The notes under the pieces are model-generated. The model did not search any database and had not been told where the DNA came from. It saw only the letters and a program-made list of their open reading frames with translations. A program made the position numbers and the translations under genes. 64,000 nt of DNA. Source: Roseomonas sp. Its GTDB lineage: Bacteria; Pseudomonadota; Alphaproteobacteria; Acetobacterales; Acetobacteraceae. Shown here in pieces: positions 1 through 8,467 of this stretch. The first letter of the stretch is position 1; each line of letters begins with the position of its first letter. The stretch spans positions 1-64,000 of the forward strand of contig JADCFX010000035.1 of NCBI GenBank assembly GCA_020249285.1. Direction: 5' to 3'.

Positions 1-1
1 A

Positions 2-1690
2 CGCGAACGCGGCATCACCATTCTTGCGAAATCCACCGCTGTGGAATGGAAGGGTGTGAAGATCAATATTGTGGACACGCCCGGCCACGCCGATTTCGGC
101 GGTGAGGTTGAGCGCATCCTGTCCATGGTGGATGGCGCCATTGTTTTGTGCGACGCCGCCGAAGGCCCTTTGCCGCAAACCAAATTCGTGCTGACCAAGG
201 CGCTCGCGCGCGGGCTGAAGCCGATTGTGGTCATCAATAAAGTGGACCGCCAGGATGCCCGCCCTGATGAGGTTCATAACGAGGTTTTCGACCTTTTCGC
301 CGCTTTGGGTGCGACGGATGAGCAGCTTGATTTCCAAACCCTTTTTGCTTCGGGCCGGCAGGGTTGGGCGGATCTGGAATTGGAAGGCGCGCGCAAAGAC
401 CTTTCGCCCCTGTTTGACCTGATCCTGTCCCATGTGCCGCCGCCGAAGGTTGATCTGGAAAAGCCCTTCGCGATGAATGCCTCCATCCTGGAAAGCGATA
501 ACTTCCTGGGCCGCATTCTGACCGGACGCGTGGAACAGGGGGTGGCGCGCGTCAATATGCCGGTGCGCGTGCTGCGCCAGGATGGGTCGGTTGTGGAAAC
601 CGGCCGCCTGACCAAGCTCATGACATTCTCGGGCCTTGATCGTGTGCCGGTGGAAGAAGTGCAGGCGGGCGATATCATCGCCATTGCCGGGCTTTCCGAT
701 GCCACCATTCCGGATACCATCGCTTCCCCCGAAGTGACTGAAGCGCTGCCGGCCATTCCGGTGGACCCGCCGACGCTCGCGATGACTTTCCGCATCAATG
801 ACGGCCCCTTGGGCGGTCGTGAGGGCAAGAAGGTCACGTCGCGCCAGATCCGTGATCGGTTGCTCAAGGAAACCGAAGGCAATGTCGCGATCAAAGTGAA
901 GGTCAGCGAAGAAGTTGATGCTTTTGAAGTGGCGGGCCGCGGTGAATTGCAGCTTGGCGTCTTGATTGAGCAAATGCGTCGTGAAGGCTTTGAACTGACC
1001 ATAGGCCGCCCACGCGTGCTGACGCGCGACAATCCCGAAACCGGCGAACGCGAAGAACCCTTCGAAGAAGCTTTGATTGACGTGGATGAAAGCTATTCCG
1101 GCGTGGTGGTGGAGAAGATGTCGCTCCGCAAAGGCCAGATGCAGGATATGCGGCCTTCGGGCGGCGGTAAGGTGCGCCTGACTTTCCACATCCCGTCACG
1201 CGGCTTGATTGGCTATCATGGCGAATTCCTGACCGATACGCGCGGCACGGGCATGATGAACCGGCTGTTCCTGGGCTATCGCCCCTGGGCCGGCGCGATT
1301 GAAGGGCGCCGCAATGGGTCGCTGATTTCCAATTCGGATGGCGAAGCCATTCAATACGCGCTGTTCTATTTGCAGGAACGCGGCACGCTGTTCGTGGACC
1401 CCGGCGTTAAGGTTTATGTCGGCATGATCCTGGGCGAGCATTCGCGCGACAATGATCTGGAAGTGAACCCGATCAAGGAAAAGAAGCTGACCAATATCCG
1501 CGCCGCCGGCAAGGATGAAGCGCTGCTGCTGATCCCGCCGCGTAAGATGAGCCTGGAACAGGCGATTGCGTATATTGAAGATGATGAGCTGGTTGAGGTG
1601 ACGCCTGGCGCCATTCGGCTGCGCAAGCGCTACCTTGATCCGAATGAACGCAAGCGCCATGCGCGCCGCGCGGAGAGTGAGGCGGCGTAA
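2..1690 (+). CDS. typA: Ribosome-associated translational GTPase TypA/BipA, 5' end cut off by window
   Basis: TypA/BipA is an EF-G-like GTPase that binds the 70S ribosome and is needed for growth under stress or cold. The reading frame is open from base 2, so the true start lies upstream; 562 residues are visible against about 607 in the family. The first visible residues, [18 protein letters not shown], are the G2/switch I region. They are followed by [14 protein letters not shown] (G3, switch II) and NKVDR (G4). The EF-G domain III/V-like part and the C-terminal TypA domain follow, with [20 protein letters not shown] and [19 protein letters not shown] as typical stretches. The P-loop is off the window. 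The stop is followed directly by a cluster of palindromic repeats that probably ends the transcript. The family call is secure. Confidence 0.97.
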   Translation, partial: RERGITILAKSTAVEWKGVKINIVDTPGHADFGGEVERILSMVDGAIVLCDAAEGPLPQTKFVLTKALARGLKPIVVINKVDRQDARPDEVHNEVFDLFAALGATDEQLDFQTLFASGRQGWADLELEGARKDLSPLFDLILSHVPPPKVDLEKPFAMNASILESDNFLGRILTGRVEQGVARVNMPVRVLRQDGSVVETGRLTKLMTFSGLDRVPVEEVQAGDIIAIAGLSDATIPDTIASPEVTEALPAIPVDPPTLAMTFRINDGPLGGREGKKVTSRQIRDRLLKETEGNVAIKVKVSEEVDAFEVAGRGELQLGVLIEQMRREGFELTIGRPRVLTRDNPETGEREEPFEEALIDVDESYSGVVVEKMSLRKGQMQDMRPSGGGKVRLTFHIPSRGLIGYHGEFLTDTRGTGMMNRLFLGYRPWAGAIEGRRNGSLISNSDGEAIQYALFYLQERGTLFVDPGVKVYVGMILGEHSRDNDLEVNPIKEKKLTNIRAAGKDEALLLIPPRKMSLEQAIAYIEDDELVEVTPGAIRLRKRYLDPNERKRHARRAESEAA

Positions 1691-1849
1691 GCATTTTCAA
1701 GCCAAGTGGAAACACTTGGCGACTCGGAAAATGCGATCTTACAAACTTCCGCATGTTTTCAAGCCAAGTGGAAACACTTGGCGACTCGGAAAATGCGATC
1801 TCACAAACTTCCGCATATTTTCAAGCCAAGTGAGCTTCTTGGCTTGAAG
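1691..1849. repeat. Cluster of 2.5 copies of a nested-hairpin intergenic repeat
   Basis: Two near-identical units of about 60 bp (1691-1750 and 1751-1812) are followed by a shortened third (1813-1849). Each full unit has an inner stem CCAAGTG/CACTTGG with loop GAAA (1702-1719 and 1764-1781). An outer stem, GCATTTTC/GAAAATGC in unit 1 (1691-1698 with 1727-1734), encloses it across an internal loop. In unit 2 the outer stem is shortened by an inserted G. The third copy has its own perfect 11-bp stem, TTCAAGCCAAG/CTTGGCTTGAA (1820-1830 with 1838-1848). A fourth copy lies at 12656-12699. Because the cluster sits between the typA stop and the stop of a convergent gene, it may act as a bidirectional terminator. 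Confidence 0.85.
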
Positions 1850-1854
1850 ATTCT

Positions 1855-2583
1855 CTAAGCCTCCCGCGTCGGGTGCCCCTCCAGCATTCTGGCGAAATCA
1901 TCCCAGGGGCGCTGCTTGAAGATGGTATCGGTGACGAAGGCATCCGTGATCCTGTCACACCGAAAGGCACGAATATCGCCGCGCAACTCATCCCAGCACA
2001 GCGCATACCAGGCCGGCGGATTGAGCAGCAGGAAATGAGGCTCAATCAACCGTTCCGTATGGTTCCTGTGTCGGTCCCGGTAGCGCAGGCTGATCACGCG
2101 ATTGAGCGCGAAAGCTTCCTTCAGGGCGTGCCCGCATTGCTTTCGGGTCCCTTCAAGGGATGCCAGCACTTCGCCAGAAGCTGCCCCACCAATCCTGATG
2201 CGTTTGCGCATCGCCGTAATCCGGCGTTGTTCGCCAGGCGCGAAACTACCCATGACCTTGCGCCTTATCGCATCGGCATGGCTCATTTGAAGTGACGCAT
2301 ACAAGCTTTCGCCGATCGCCAAACCAACCAGCAGATCAAGCGCCTCCCGGCGTGAAAGGTTGATCTGCCCAATTCCCCAGCCTGGTGAAATGCGCACACC
2401 GCCGCCTCGGCCCCTTTCACTTTCCACGGGAACGCCCCGTTCGCGCAGAATTCCCAAATCCCGGTGCAGCGTGCGCAGGGATACGCCGAATTCGATCGCG
2501 GCATCACGCAACGCAAGCGCATCCTCGTTCTTCAGCCAACTCTCAAGCCGATCAAGGCGCGCGAGGCGGGTGGACATCGTCAT
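1855..2583 (-). CDS. WYL-domain HTH transcriptional regulator (YafY/DeoR-like)
   Basis: This 242-residue regulator has an N-terminal helix-turn-helix (about residues 5-60, RDAAIEFGVSLRTLHRDLGI) and a C-terminal WYL domain. The WYL domain includes the typical core around ALNRVISLRYRDR and PPAWYALCWDELRGDIRAFR. Proteins of this kind sense a ligand through the WYL domain and often control the divergent gene. Two in-frame ATGs lie at 2583 and 2577. The first is chosen because AGGGA sits 4-5 nt before it; a longer reading to 2688 has no such site. The neighbour across the short AT-rich divergent spacer is an ABM-like protein, the likely target. The ligand is unknown. Confidence 0.85.
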   Translation of the reverse strand: MTMSTRLARLDRLESWLKNEDALALRDAAIEFGVSLRTLHRDLGILRERGVPVESERGRGGGVRISPGWGIGQINLSRREALDLLVGLAIGESLYASLQMSHADAIRRKVMGSFAPGEQRRITAMRKRIRIGGAASGEVLASLEGTRKQCGHALKEAFALNRVISLRYRDRHRNHTERLIEPHFLLLNPPAWYALCWDELRGDIRAFRCDRITDAFVTDTIFKQRPWDDFARMLEGHPTREA

Positions 2584-2676
2584 CCGGTCCCTATCGCGTA
2601 AAATATGCCAGAAAGCGACATATTTTTCCGTATAAGACAGCCACCGCGCGCAAATCGCCGGGAATGGAGGATGATC

Positions 2677-3006
2677 GTGAAGCTGCAAGTCCTGGAATTG
2701 GTCTCATTCAAACTGGCGCCTGGAAGCTCCGAGGCGGAGATGCTGGCCGCATCAGGCATTTGCCAGTCGGAATTCCTGCAACGCCAGGAAGGCTTCCTGC
2801 TGAGGCTCACGGCGCGGCGGGATGATGGGTCCTATGTTGATGTCGTGCTTTGGGAAAGCCAGGCGCATGCTGACGTTGCTCTGGAGCGTTCCCAGTCCTC
2901 AAGTACGGCGGGGCAGTTTCTTGCCCATATTCTCATGGATCCAGAAAATGCCGAGCCAAAGATGGAACATTGCGCCGTGCTGCGGCGTGCTGGGCATGGA
3001 GCCTGA
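2677..3006 (+). CDS. Small ABM/dimeric alpha-beta barrel-like protein
   Basis: A 109-residue protein begins MKLQVLELVSFKL and contains a single alpha+beta segment (SEFLQRQEGFLLRLTARRDDG, then VDVVLWESQAHADVALE). This resembles the antibiotic-biosynthesis-monooxygenase (ABM) fold of small heme- or quinol-acting or accessory proteins. The GTG at 2677 is preferred as the start because GGAGG lies six bases before it, whereas the ATG at 2671 would abut that ribosome-binding site. It is divergent from a WYL regulator and is followed 27 bp later by a DUF6194 gene, so the two genes probably share a transcript. Catalytic function cannot be read from the sequence. Confidence 0.7.
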   Translation: MKLQVLELVSFKLAPGSSEAEMLAASGICQSEFLQRQEGFLLRLTARRDDGSYVDVVLWESQAHADVALERSQSSSTAGQFLAHILMDPENAEPKMEHCAVLRRAGHGA

Positions 3007-3033
3007 GTTTTTTGTCCCTGGAGAGGAAAGGCC

Positions 3034-3492
3034 ATGGCCGCCCCAACATTGAATGAGGTCGCGGCCATGCTGTCTGACCGTTATGCCGATGTGTCCTTCG
3101 CGATCAGCTGGGGCGAGACCGCGCTTTTCTACAACCCCGGCAAGCGCCTTCCCAGGGGTATCTATTTCGCCACACTCAAGGACCATGATGGCGCGAACGA
3201 CAAGGCATCAGCGCTTCATCGGCCAGGTGTTTTTCGTCTGAGCCTCGGCCTGCCGCGGGAAGACTATGTTTCCCGCTTTGGGCCAATGCCGTTGCGCCCG
3301 GGTAAAGGGGGCGTGGTCCTGGGGCCTTGGGACTTCACCGCCCTGGACCAGCTTTCGCCGCACCCAATTTATGCCTGGATGGGCTGGGCGGCGGTGCTCA
3401 ACCCGTCGCTCAGCACATTGGAGGCACTATCGCCCTTGTTTGACGCCGCTTTCGACAAGGCGCGGCACAGTTTCCGGAGGCGCGTTGGGTGA
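3034..3492 (+). CDS. DUF6194-family protein
   Basis: The 152-residue product has the pattern I associate with DUF6194 proteins. There is a segment around TALFYNPGKRLPRGIYFATLKDHD, a stretch HRPGVFRLSLGLPREDYVSRFG, then FTALDQLSPHPIYAWMGW and AVLNPS near the C-terminus. These are small cytosolic proteins of unknown function, often beside regulators. GAGAGGAAAGG precedes the ATG at a normal distance. It probably shares a transcript with the ABM-like gene just upstream. No signal peptide or membrane segment is visible. Confidence 0.72.
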   Translation: MAAPTLNEVAAMLSDRYADVSFAISWGETALFYNPGKRLPRGIYFATLKDHDGANDKASALHRPGVFRLSLGLPREDYVSRFGPMPLRPGKGGVVLGPWDFTALDQLSPHPIYAWMGWAAVLNPSLSTLEALSPLFDAAFDKARHSFRRRVG

Positions 3493-3514
3493 CGGAGCTT
3501 GAACGGGGTCTGCC

Positions 3515-4060
3515 CTACCTTGGCGCCCCTTCCCCAATCCGATGCAGCAAGCGCCCGCCATCGGCCAGCCCAATCACCACCAGAATTTCATCCGGGCGCG
3601 GGCCATCGCCCAGGCTGACAGTGATCGCGTCAAAATGCCCGCGTGACCAGACATCATCCTTATGCCCCAGCGGCAGATCAAGCGCGCTGCCAGGCCCGCC
3701 CATCTTGGCCGAAGATGGAATGATGGCAGCACCGCCCCCAATCGCTTCCCGCAAGGGCCGGCCAAGGGCAGGGTGCAGAATGGCCGCGCCATGTTCCAAT
3801 TCCCCCGCCGCGCCCACAATGGCGCCCTTGCCATAGGAAACGGCCGGCCCGCCCAAAAGCTTCACCAATTCCGGCGCGACGCGGGCCGCAAGCGCTGGGC
3901 CGATTTCCACGAGCGGTGACAAATCCTCCTGATACCGCCCGGCATAGGGATTGCCGATCAGGATCAGCGCCACCGCGCGGATGATGGGGCGTGGCGCGGC
4001 GCGCCCGGCCTCGGCGAAGCTTTCCTCTCGCAGATAGGCGATTTTGCGGATGTCGGGCAT
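3515..4060 (-). CDS. DUF1185 'amino acid synthesis' family protein
   Basis: A 181-residue protein begins MPDIRKIAYLREES and contains RAVALILIGNPYAGRYQEDL, VSYGKGAIVGAAGELEHGAA and GGGAAIIPSSAKMGGPGSALDLPLG-type glycine-rich stretches. This matches the DUF1185 (AA_synth) family, small proteins found beside carboxylate and amide catabolic genes in proteobacteria. The molecular function of the family is not established. The gene converges on the DUF6194 gene with only 22 bp between stops, and it is divergent from the threonine aldolase gene. Start choice is supported by the conserved N-terminus. Confidence 0.8.
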   Translation of the reverse strand: MPDIRKIAYLREESFAEAGRAAPRPIIRAVALILIGNPYAGRYQEDLSPLVEIGPALAARVAPELVKLLGGPAVSYGKGAIVGAAGELEHGAAILHPALGRPLREAIGGGAAIIPSSAKMGGPGSALDLPLGHKDDVWSRGHFDAITVSLGDGPRPDEILVVIGLADGGRLLHRIGEGAPR

Positions 4061-4192
4061 GGCGGCTTTCCACTGAACCGGTTTCGGCGCCGAGCCTCGC
4101 AGTTTTGCGGCACTTCAGGAAGCTGGGCGCCCCCTCTGGCAGAAAGCTGCGGCGCGTTGCATCCTGCGGCCATCGAAAAAAGGAATACCGCC

Positions 4193-5260
4193 ATGGTCCA
4201 TGCTCCGAACCGTCCGCCGCCAGGTGCGCCGCCTGTGCGCATCAACCTCTATTCCGATACGCAAACCCGCCCGACGCCGGCGATGAAGGAAGCCATGATG
4301 CGCGCCGAAGTCGGCGATGAGCAGCATGGCGATGACCCGACAGTGCATGAGCTGTGTGACCGCATGGCCGCGCTGATGGGCAAGGAAGCGGCGATGTATT
4401 TGCCATCCGGAACCATGTGCAATGTGATCGCGATCCTGACCCATTGCCAAAAAGGTGATGAGGTGGTGGCGCATGAAACCAGCCACATCCTGCATAGCGA
4501 AGGCGGCACCCATGCGGCGCTGACCGGCGTGCAGATCATGCCGATGCGCGGGCCCAAGGGCATGTTCACGGCGGATGACCTGCGCGGCGCGATCAGGCCC
4601 AAAACCCGCTACACCCCGCCGCAAAAGCTGTTGGAAGTGGAACAAACCGCCAATATCGGTGGTGGTGCCGTTTGGCCGCTGGAACAACTAAACGCCGTTG
4701 CCGCCGTGGCGCATGGCGAAGGCTGGGGCACGCATATGGATGGCGCGCGGCTGATGAATGCCTGTGTGGCCGCCGGCGTCGCGCCCAAGGATATGGTCGC
4801 GTCCTATGACAGCGTCTGGCTTGATTTCACCAAGGGGCTGGGTGCGCCGCTTGGCGCCGTGCTGTGCGGCAGCAATGAGTTTATCGGCCGCGCCTGGCGT
4901 TGGAAGCAGCGCCTGGGTGGTTCCATGCGGCAGGGCGGCATTTGCGCTGCTGCCTGCATCTATGCGCTGGATCACAATATTGATCGGCTGGCCGATGACC
5001 ATGCCAATGCCAAGGCGCTGGCCCGCGGTCTCGCGCAGATTGAAGGCGTGCATGTGGAAGACCCAGAAACCAATCTGGTTTTCTTCGATATCAGCGGCAC
5101 GGGCATGAATGTCGCGCGCTTGCAGGAAAAGCTGCAAATGCGCGGCATTGCCATTAGCGGCCTGGGTGGGCGCGTGCGGGCGTGCACGCATTTGGATGTC
5201 ACCCCCGCGATGATTGACGAAGCGGTGACTGAAATCCGCACCGCGCTGAAGGCGGCTTAA
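4193..5260 (+). CDS. ltaE: Low-specificity L-threonine aldolase, PLP-dependent
   Basis: This cytosolic PLP enzyme (355 residues from this start) cleaves L-threonine or allo-threonine to glycine and acetaldehyde. Visible family marks are INLYSDTQTRPTPAM at the N-terminus, VGDEQHGDDPTVHELCDRMA, PSGTMCNV, HETSHI, the aspartate in THMDGARLMNA, and the PLP lysine in LDFTKGLGAPLGAVLCG (about residue 214). The ATG at 4193 is chosen because AAAAAGGAA lies about eight bases upstream; an ATG 36 bases earlier lacks such a site. Length fits the family. The gene converges on a sugar dehydrogenase gene, with a hairpin between the stops. Confidence 0.93.
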   Translation: MVHAPNRPPPGAPPVRINLYSDTQTRPTPAMKEAMMRAEVGDEQHGDDPTVHELCDRMAALMGKEAAMYLPSGTMCNVIAILTHCQKGDEVVAHETSHILHSEGGTHAALTGVQIMPMRGPKGMFTADDLRGAIRPKTRYTPPQKLLEVEQTANIGGGAVWPLEQLNAVAAVAHGEGWGTHMDGARLMNACVAAGVAPKDMVASYDSVWLDFTKGLGAPLGAVLCGSNEFIGRAWRWKQRLGGSMRQGGICAAACIYALDHNIDRLADDHANAKALARGLAQIEGVHVEDPETNLVFFDISGTGMNVARLQEKLQMRGIAISGLGGRVRACTHLDVTPAMIDEAVTEIRTALKAA

Positions 5261-5268
5261 CCTGGCGT

Positions 5269-5303
5269 CTGGTCTGCCTGAGCGTTCAGCCCAGGCAGGC
5301 CAG
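5269..5303. terminator. Bidirectional hairpin terminator between convergent genes
   Basis: Arms CTGGTCTGCCTG (5269-5280) and CAGGCAGGCCAG (5292-5303) pair over 12 positions with one G-T pair, around an 11-nt loop. The hairpin fills the 45-bp space between the ltaE stop and the stop of the convergent dehydrogenase gene. No long T run is present. Confidence 0.6.
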
Positions 5304-5305
5304 TC

Positions 5306-6238
5306 CTAACCTTCGAAGCGCGGCAGCGCAACGCGCTTGCCCAGCGCCAGCGCATCCAGCGTCATTTGCAGCGGCGTCAGATCAGCCTCGCTCTGCCCGC
5401 TCAGTACCAATTCGGCGAAGCGGGCATAGAGCATCGGGTATTCCTCCCGCGCTTCCTGCACCGTCACCCGGCCATCAATCACCAAAGTCCCCCCGCTATC
5501 AAGCAGCGCCACTTCATGGCCGCAGCGTGTTGTGATGTGCAGTTCCCGTTGATCGGGGCCGACATGACCCCAATTTGCATGCAGCTCCAGCGAGCCGGCG
5601 CCATCCAGGGTGCCGAAGCGGATCGTGGCAGCAAATGGCGCGGCGTGGTTGGCGGCGATGTGTAGCTCCGCGCTCTGCACGAAAGGCGGTGGTGCGAAGA
5701 TCCGGCTGATCACTGACAGCGCATTGATCGCCATGTCGAAAACGCCAAGCCCATCAGCTTCCCAAATCCACTCCTGGTCGGGGTGGTAGATGCGAAAATC
5801 CTCGTGCCAATCCACACGCAGCCTCGCCAAATGCTTATCGGCAAGGAATAACCGGGCAGCTTCCACCGCGCGATTGCATTGCGAATGCCAGGACGCATAG
5901 ACAACGCGCCCGCAGCGCGCTGCCAATGCTACCAGCGCCTCAGCCTCGCCCATTGTGGCGACGGGTGGCTTTTCCAAAAGGACATGCTTGCCGGCGCGCA
6001 ACGCATCGCGCGCAATGGCGAAACGCGCCGCAGGTGGTGTGCAGATCGCCACCGCATCCAGCGCGCATGCGGCGAACATGGCGTGATGGTCCGTGTAGAT
6101 GGGCAAACCGGCCACAGCTTCCCCGCCGCCAAGATCAGCGAGTCCCGCCAGGGTGAAGCCAGCATCAGCCGTAATCGTCGGCACATGCCGTTTGCGCGCG
6201 ATTTGCCCCAAGCCCACAATGCCGATGCTGATCGCCAT
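5306..6238 (-). CDS. Gfo/Idh/MocA-family aldose 1-dehydrogenase (L-arabinose/D-galactose 1-dehydrogenase-like)
   Basis: The 310-residue product has a Rossmann start, ISIGIVGLGQIARKRHVPT, followed by CTPPAARFAIARDALRAGKH and VLLEKPPVATMGEAEAL, the NAD(P)-binding half of the Gfo/Idh/MocA family. In the C-terminal half, ASWHSQCNRAVEAAR, WHEDFRIYHPDQEWIWE and GLGVFDMAINALSVISRI closely follow the pattern I recall for Azospirillum L-arabinose 1-dehydrogenase and Pseudomonas D-galactose 1-dehydrogenase. These enzymes oxidise the sugar to its lactone. The ATG at 6238 follows AAGGGGG at normal spacing. No sugar transporter or lactonase lies nearby, so the substrate is uncertain. The gene is divergent from pbpC. 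Confidence 0.85.
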   Translation of the reverse strand: MAISIGIVGLGQIARKRHVPTITADAGFTLAGLADLGGGEAVAGLPIYTDHHAMFAACALDAVAICTPPAARFAIARDALRAGKHVLLEKPPVATMGEAEALVALAARCGRVVYASWHSQCNRAVEAARLFLADKHLARLRVDWHEDFRIYHPDQEWIWEADGLGVFDMAINALSVISRIFAPPPFVQSAELHIAANHAAPFAATIRFGTLDGAGSLELHANWGHVGPDQRELHITTRCGHEVALLDSGGTLVIDGRVTVQEAREEYPMLYARFAELVLSGQSEADLTPLQMTLDALALGKRVALPRFEG

Positions 6239-6377
6239 GGCTGCCCCCTTCATCACGCGCCTTGGCGGAGCTTAGCCGAATTCAGGAAGCCGCCCAGGGG
6301 CACGAGCCAGCTTTTGCTTGACATGATCGAGCGACCCCGAATGACATGCCCCTGATGCCTCAGAATGGAGCCTGCTT

Positions 6378-8405
6378 GTGAAGCCGCCGCGCGCCATGCT
6401 GCGCAAGCGGCGGCTATGGATGCTCGCCGTGTGCCTTGGCGCCCTGTTGCTGGCGCCCTTCGCGCTTGACCGGCTTTTCCCGCCCAATCTCTCGCGTCTA
6501 CATGCGGTGGGTGTGGAGATGCAGGATCGTGACGGGCGCATCCTTTCTATCCTGCCCGCGCCGGGGGGCTTTTGGCGCTTGGCGACCAGGCCGGAAGATG
6601 TTGCGCCGGTGCTGCTCGATCTGCTGATCGCGGCGGAGGATCGGCGCTTCTACCAACACGTCGGCATTGATCCCTTGGCGCTTGGTCGCGCGGCGGGGCA
6701 ATGGTTGCGCGCGGGGCGGGTTGTCTCGGGCGGGTCCACCCTCACCATGCAGGTGGCGCGGCTGTTGGAACCACGCCCGCGAGGGCTGCGCGCCAAGGCG
6801 ATTGAAATCTTCCGCGCCTTTCAATTGGAAGCGCGCTTCAGCAAGCGGGAAATCCTGGGCATTTGGCTGACGCTGGCGCCGCAGGGCGGCAATATTGAAG
6901 GCATCCGCGCCGGAGCCTTGGCCTGGTTTGGCCGCCCCGCACAGCGGCTTGATGCGGCGGAAGCAGCGTTGTTGATTGCGCTGGCCCGCCGCCCGGCTGC
7001 CCTCAGCCCTGATCGGCACGCGGAAGCGGCGCGCGCTGCACGGGATGATGTGTTGCGGCGGCGGGGTGCCGCGATGCTTTCCCCCGAAGATCAGGCTTTG
7101 GCGCTGGCCGCACCCTTGCCCAATGCGCGCCTGCCTATGCCGGCCCTGGCGCCGCATCTGGCGCGGGAATTGGCGCGGCAGGGCGATTCCCCCATCCGCA
7201 GCAGCCTGGATGCCGGGCTGCAACGCGCCAGCGAAAGATTGGCCAATGAGGCGCTGTTGCGCATGCCGGAACGGGCAAGCGTGGCGCTGATCATCGCTGA
7301 TCTCCGCACCCGCGAAACCCGCGCCTTGGTGGGCGGGGCCTTTGGCGCCGAGAACCGCGCCGGGTCCTTGGATTTAACGCGTGCGACCCGTTCCCCCGGT
7401 TCGGCCTTGAAGCCCTTTTTATACGCCATGGCGTTTGAACAGGGGCTTGTCCGGCCCGATACGCTGCTTTCCGATCTTCCGCGCCGCTTTGGCGCCTATG
7501 CGCCGGAGAATTTTGATCGCGGTTTCGCCGGGCGCATCACGGCGGCGGAGGCTTTGCGGCTTTCGCTCAACCTGCCGGCGGTCGCTTTGCTGGATGGGGT
7601 GGGGCCAGCGCGTTTTGCGGCATCGCTCCGTTCTGCTGGGGCGGCGCCGGTGCTGCCGCGCGGGGTGGATGCGTCCCTGCCGCTGGCGCTTGGGGGCGCG
7701 GGGACGACGCTCCGCGATATGGTTGGGCTTTATGCGCTGCTGGGCGATGGCGGGCGGGCGGGGGCGCTGCGCTTCACGCCCGGGCAAGGCGCCGGCGCGC
7801 CGGTGTTGGAAGCCCGCGCAGCGACGGCGGTGGCGGGGGTATTGGTACAGGATTTCCCGGGTGGTGGGCCGCGTGGGGTGGCGTGGAAGACCGGCACATC
7901 CTGGGGTGGGCGGGATGCCTGGGCCCTTGGTTTTGATGGCCGGCACGTGGCCGGGGTGTGGGTGGGGCGGCCCGATGGCACGCCGATCCCCGGGCTCACG
8001 GGGCGGGACGCTGCCTTGCCGGTGCTCGCGCGGGTATTTGCCCTGCTGCCGGAAGCGCCTTTGGAACGCGCGCCAACCCGCCCCGATACGCCCATGGCTG
8101 CCTTGGGGAGCGACCCGCTGCGCCTGATCTTCCCCCCGCCTGGCGCGGTTCTGGCCGAAGGCGCGGGGCCCGTGGTGCTGCGCGTTGCCGGCGGGCGGCG
8201 GCCGCTGACGTTCCTGGTGGATGGCGCGCCCATCGCCCGGGATGCGGCGCGGCGCGAATTGGGCTGGGTCCCGCCCGGCCCCGGCTTTTACCGCATCGCC
8301 ATCATGGATGCCGAAGGTGCGCTGGTGGCAGCCGATGTGCGGGTTGCGCCCCCTGGCGCCCCGCGCGCGGAGGGGGCGGTTTTGCGCCTGACACCCGCCG
8401 AGTAA
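6378..8405 (+). CDS. pbpC: Penicillin-binding protein 1C (bifunctional peptidoglycan glycosyltransferase/transpeptidase)
   Basis: The order of domains is: an N-terminal membrane anchor (residues 12-30); a GT51 glycosyltransferase domain (about 50-225) with the catalytic glutamate in AAEDRRFYQHVGIDP (E87) and GGSTLTMQVARLL; and a transpeptidase domain with SALK (S342-K345), SLN and KTGTS motifs. A C-terminal BiPBP_C immunoglobulin-like domain (about residues 575-675) is typical of PBP1C. At 675 residues it is somewhat shorter than the E. coli protein. The start is GTG, preceded by GGAG at seven bases. The alpha-2-macroglobulin gene that often accompanies pbpC is not adjacent. Confidence 0.93.
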   Translation: MKPPRAMLRKRRLWMLAVCLGALLLAPFALDRLFPPNLSRLHAVGVEMQDRDGRILSILPAPGGFWRLATRPEDVAPVLLDLLIAAEDRRFYQHVGIDPLALGRAAGQWLRAGRVVSGGSTLTMQVARLLEPRPRGLRAKAIEIFRAFQLEARFSKREILGIWLTLAPQGGNIEGIRAGALAWFGRPAQRLDAAEAALLIALARRPAALSPDRHAEAARAARDDVLRRRGAAMLSPEDQALALAAPLPNARLPMPALAPHLARELARQGDSPIRSSLDAGLQRASERLANEALLRMPERASVALIIADLRTRETRALVGGAFGAENRAGSLDLTRATRSPGSALKPFLYAMAFEQGLVRPDTLLSDLPRRFGAYAPENFDRGFAGRITAAEALRLSLNLPAVALLDGVGPARFAASLRSAGAAPVLPRGVDASLPLALGGAGTTLRDMVGLYALLGDGGRAGALRFTPGQGAGAPVLEARAATAVAGVLVQDFPGGGPRGVAWKTGTSWGGRDAWALGFDGRHVAGVWVGRPDGTPIPGLTGRDAALPVLARVFALLPEAPLERAPTRPDTPMAALGSDPLRLIFPPPGAVLAEGAGPVVLRVAGGRRPLTFLVDGAPIARDAARRELGWVPPGPGFYRIAIMDAEGALVAADVRVAPPGAPRAEGAVLRLTPAE

Positions 8406-8467
8406 TGCGGGGGCTTGCGCGCAAGGGTCGCTCGCCCGACCATAAGGCCAGAAAGACGGAGCAGAGC

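Noticed and set aside
274..1032. Long antisense reading frames across typA and other highly coding regions
   Set aside because: They mirror the third-position GC bias of the sense gene, have Arg/Ser-rich unfamiliar protein sequence and no ribosome-binding sites.
1635..1847. Possible small protein encoded across the repeat cluster after typA
   Set aside because: The frame only reads the repeat units twice (HVFKPSGNTWRLGKCD-like), starts inside typA, and the DNA is better explained by nested hairpins.
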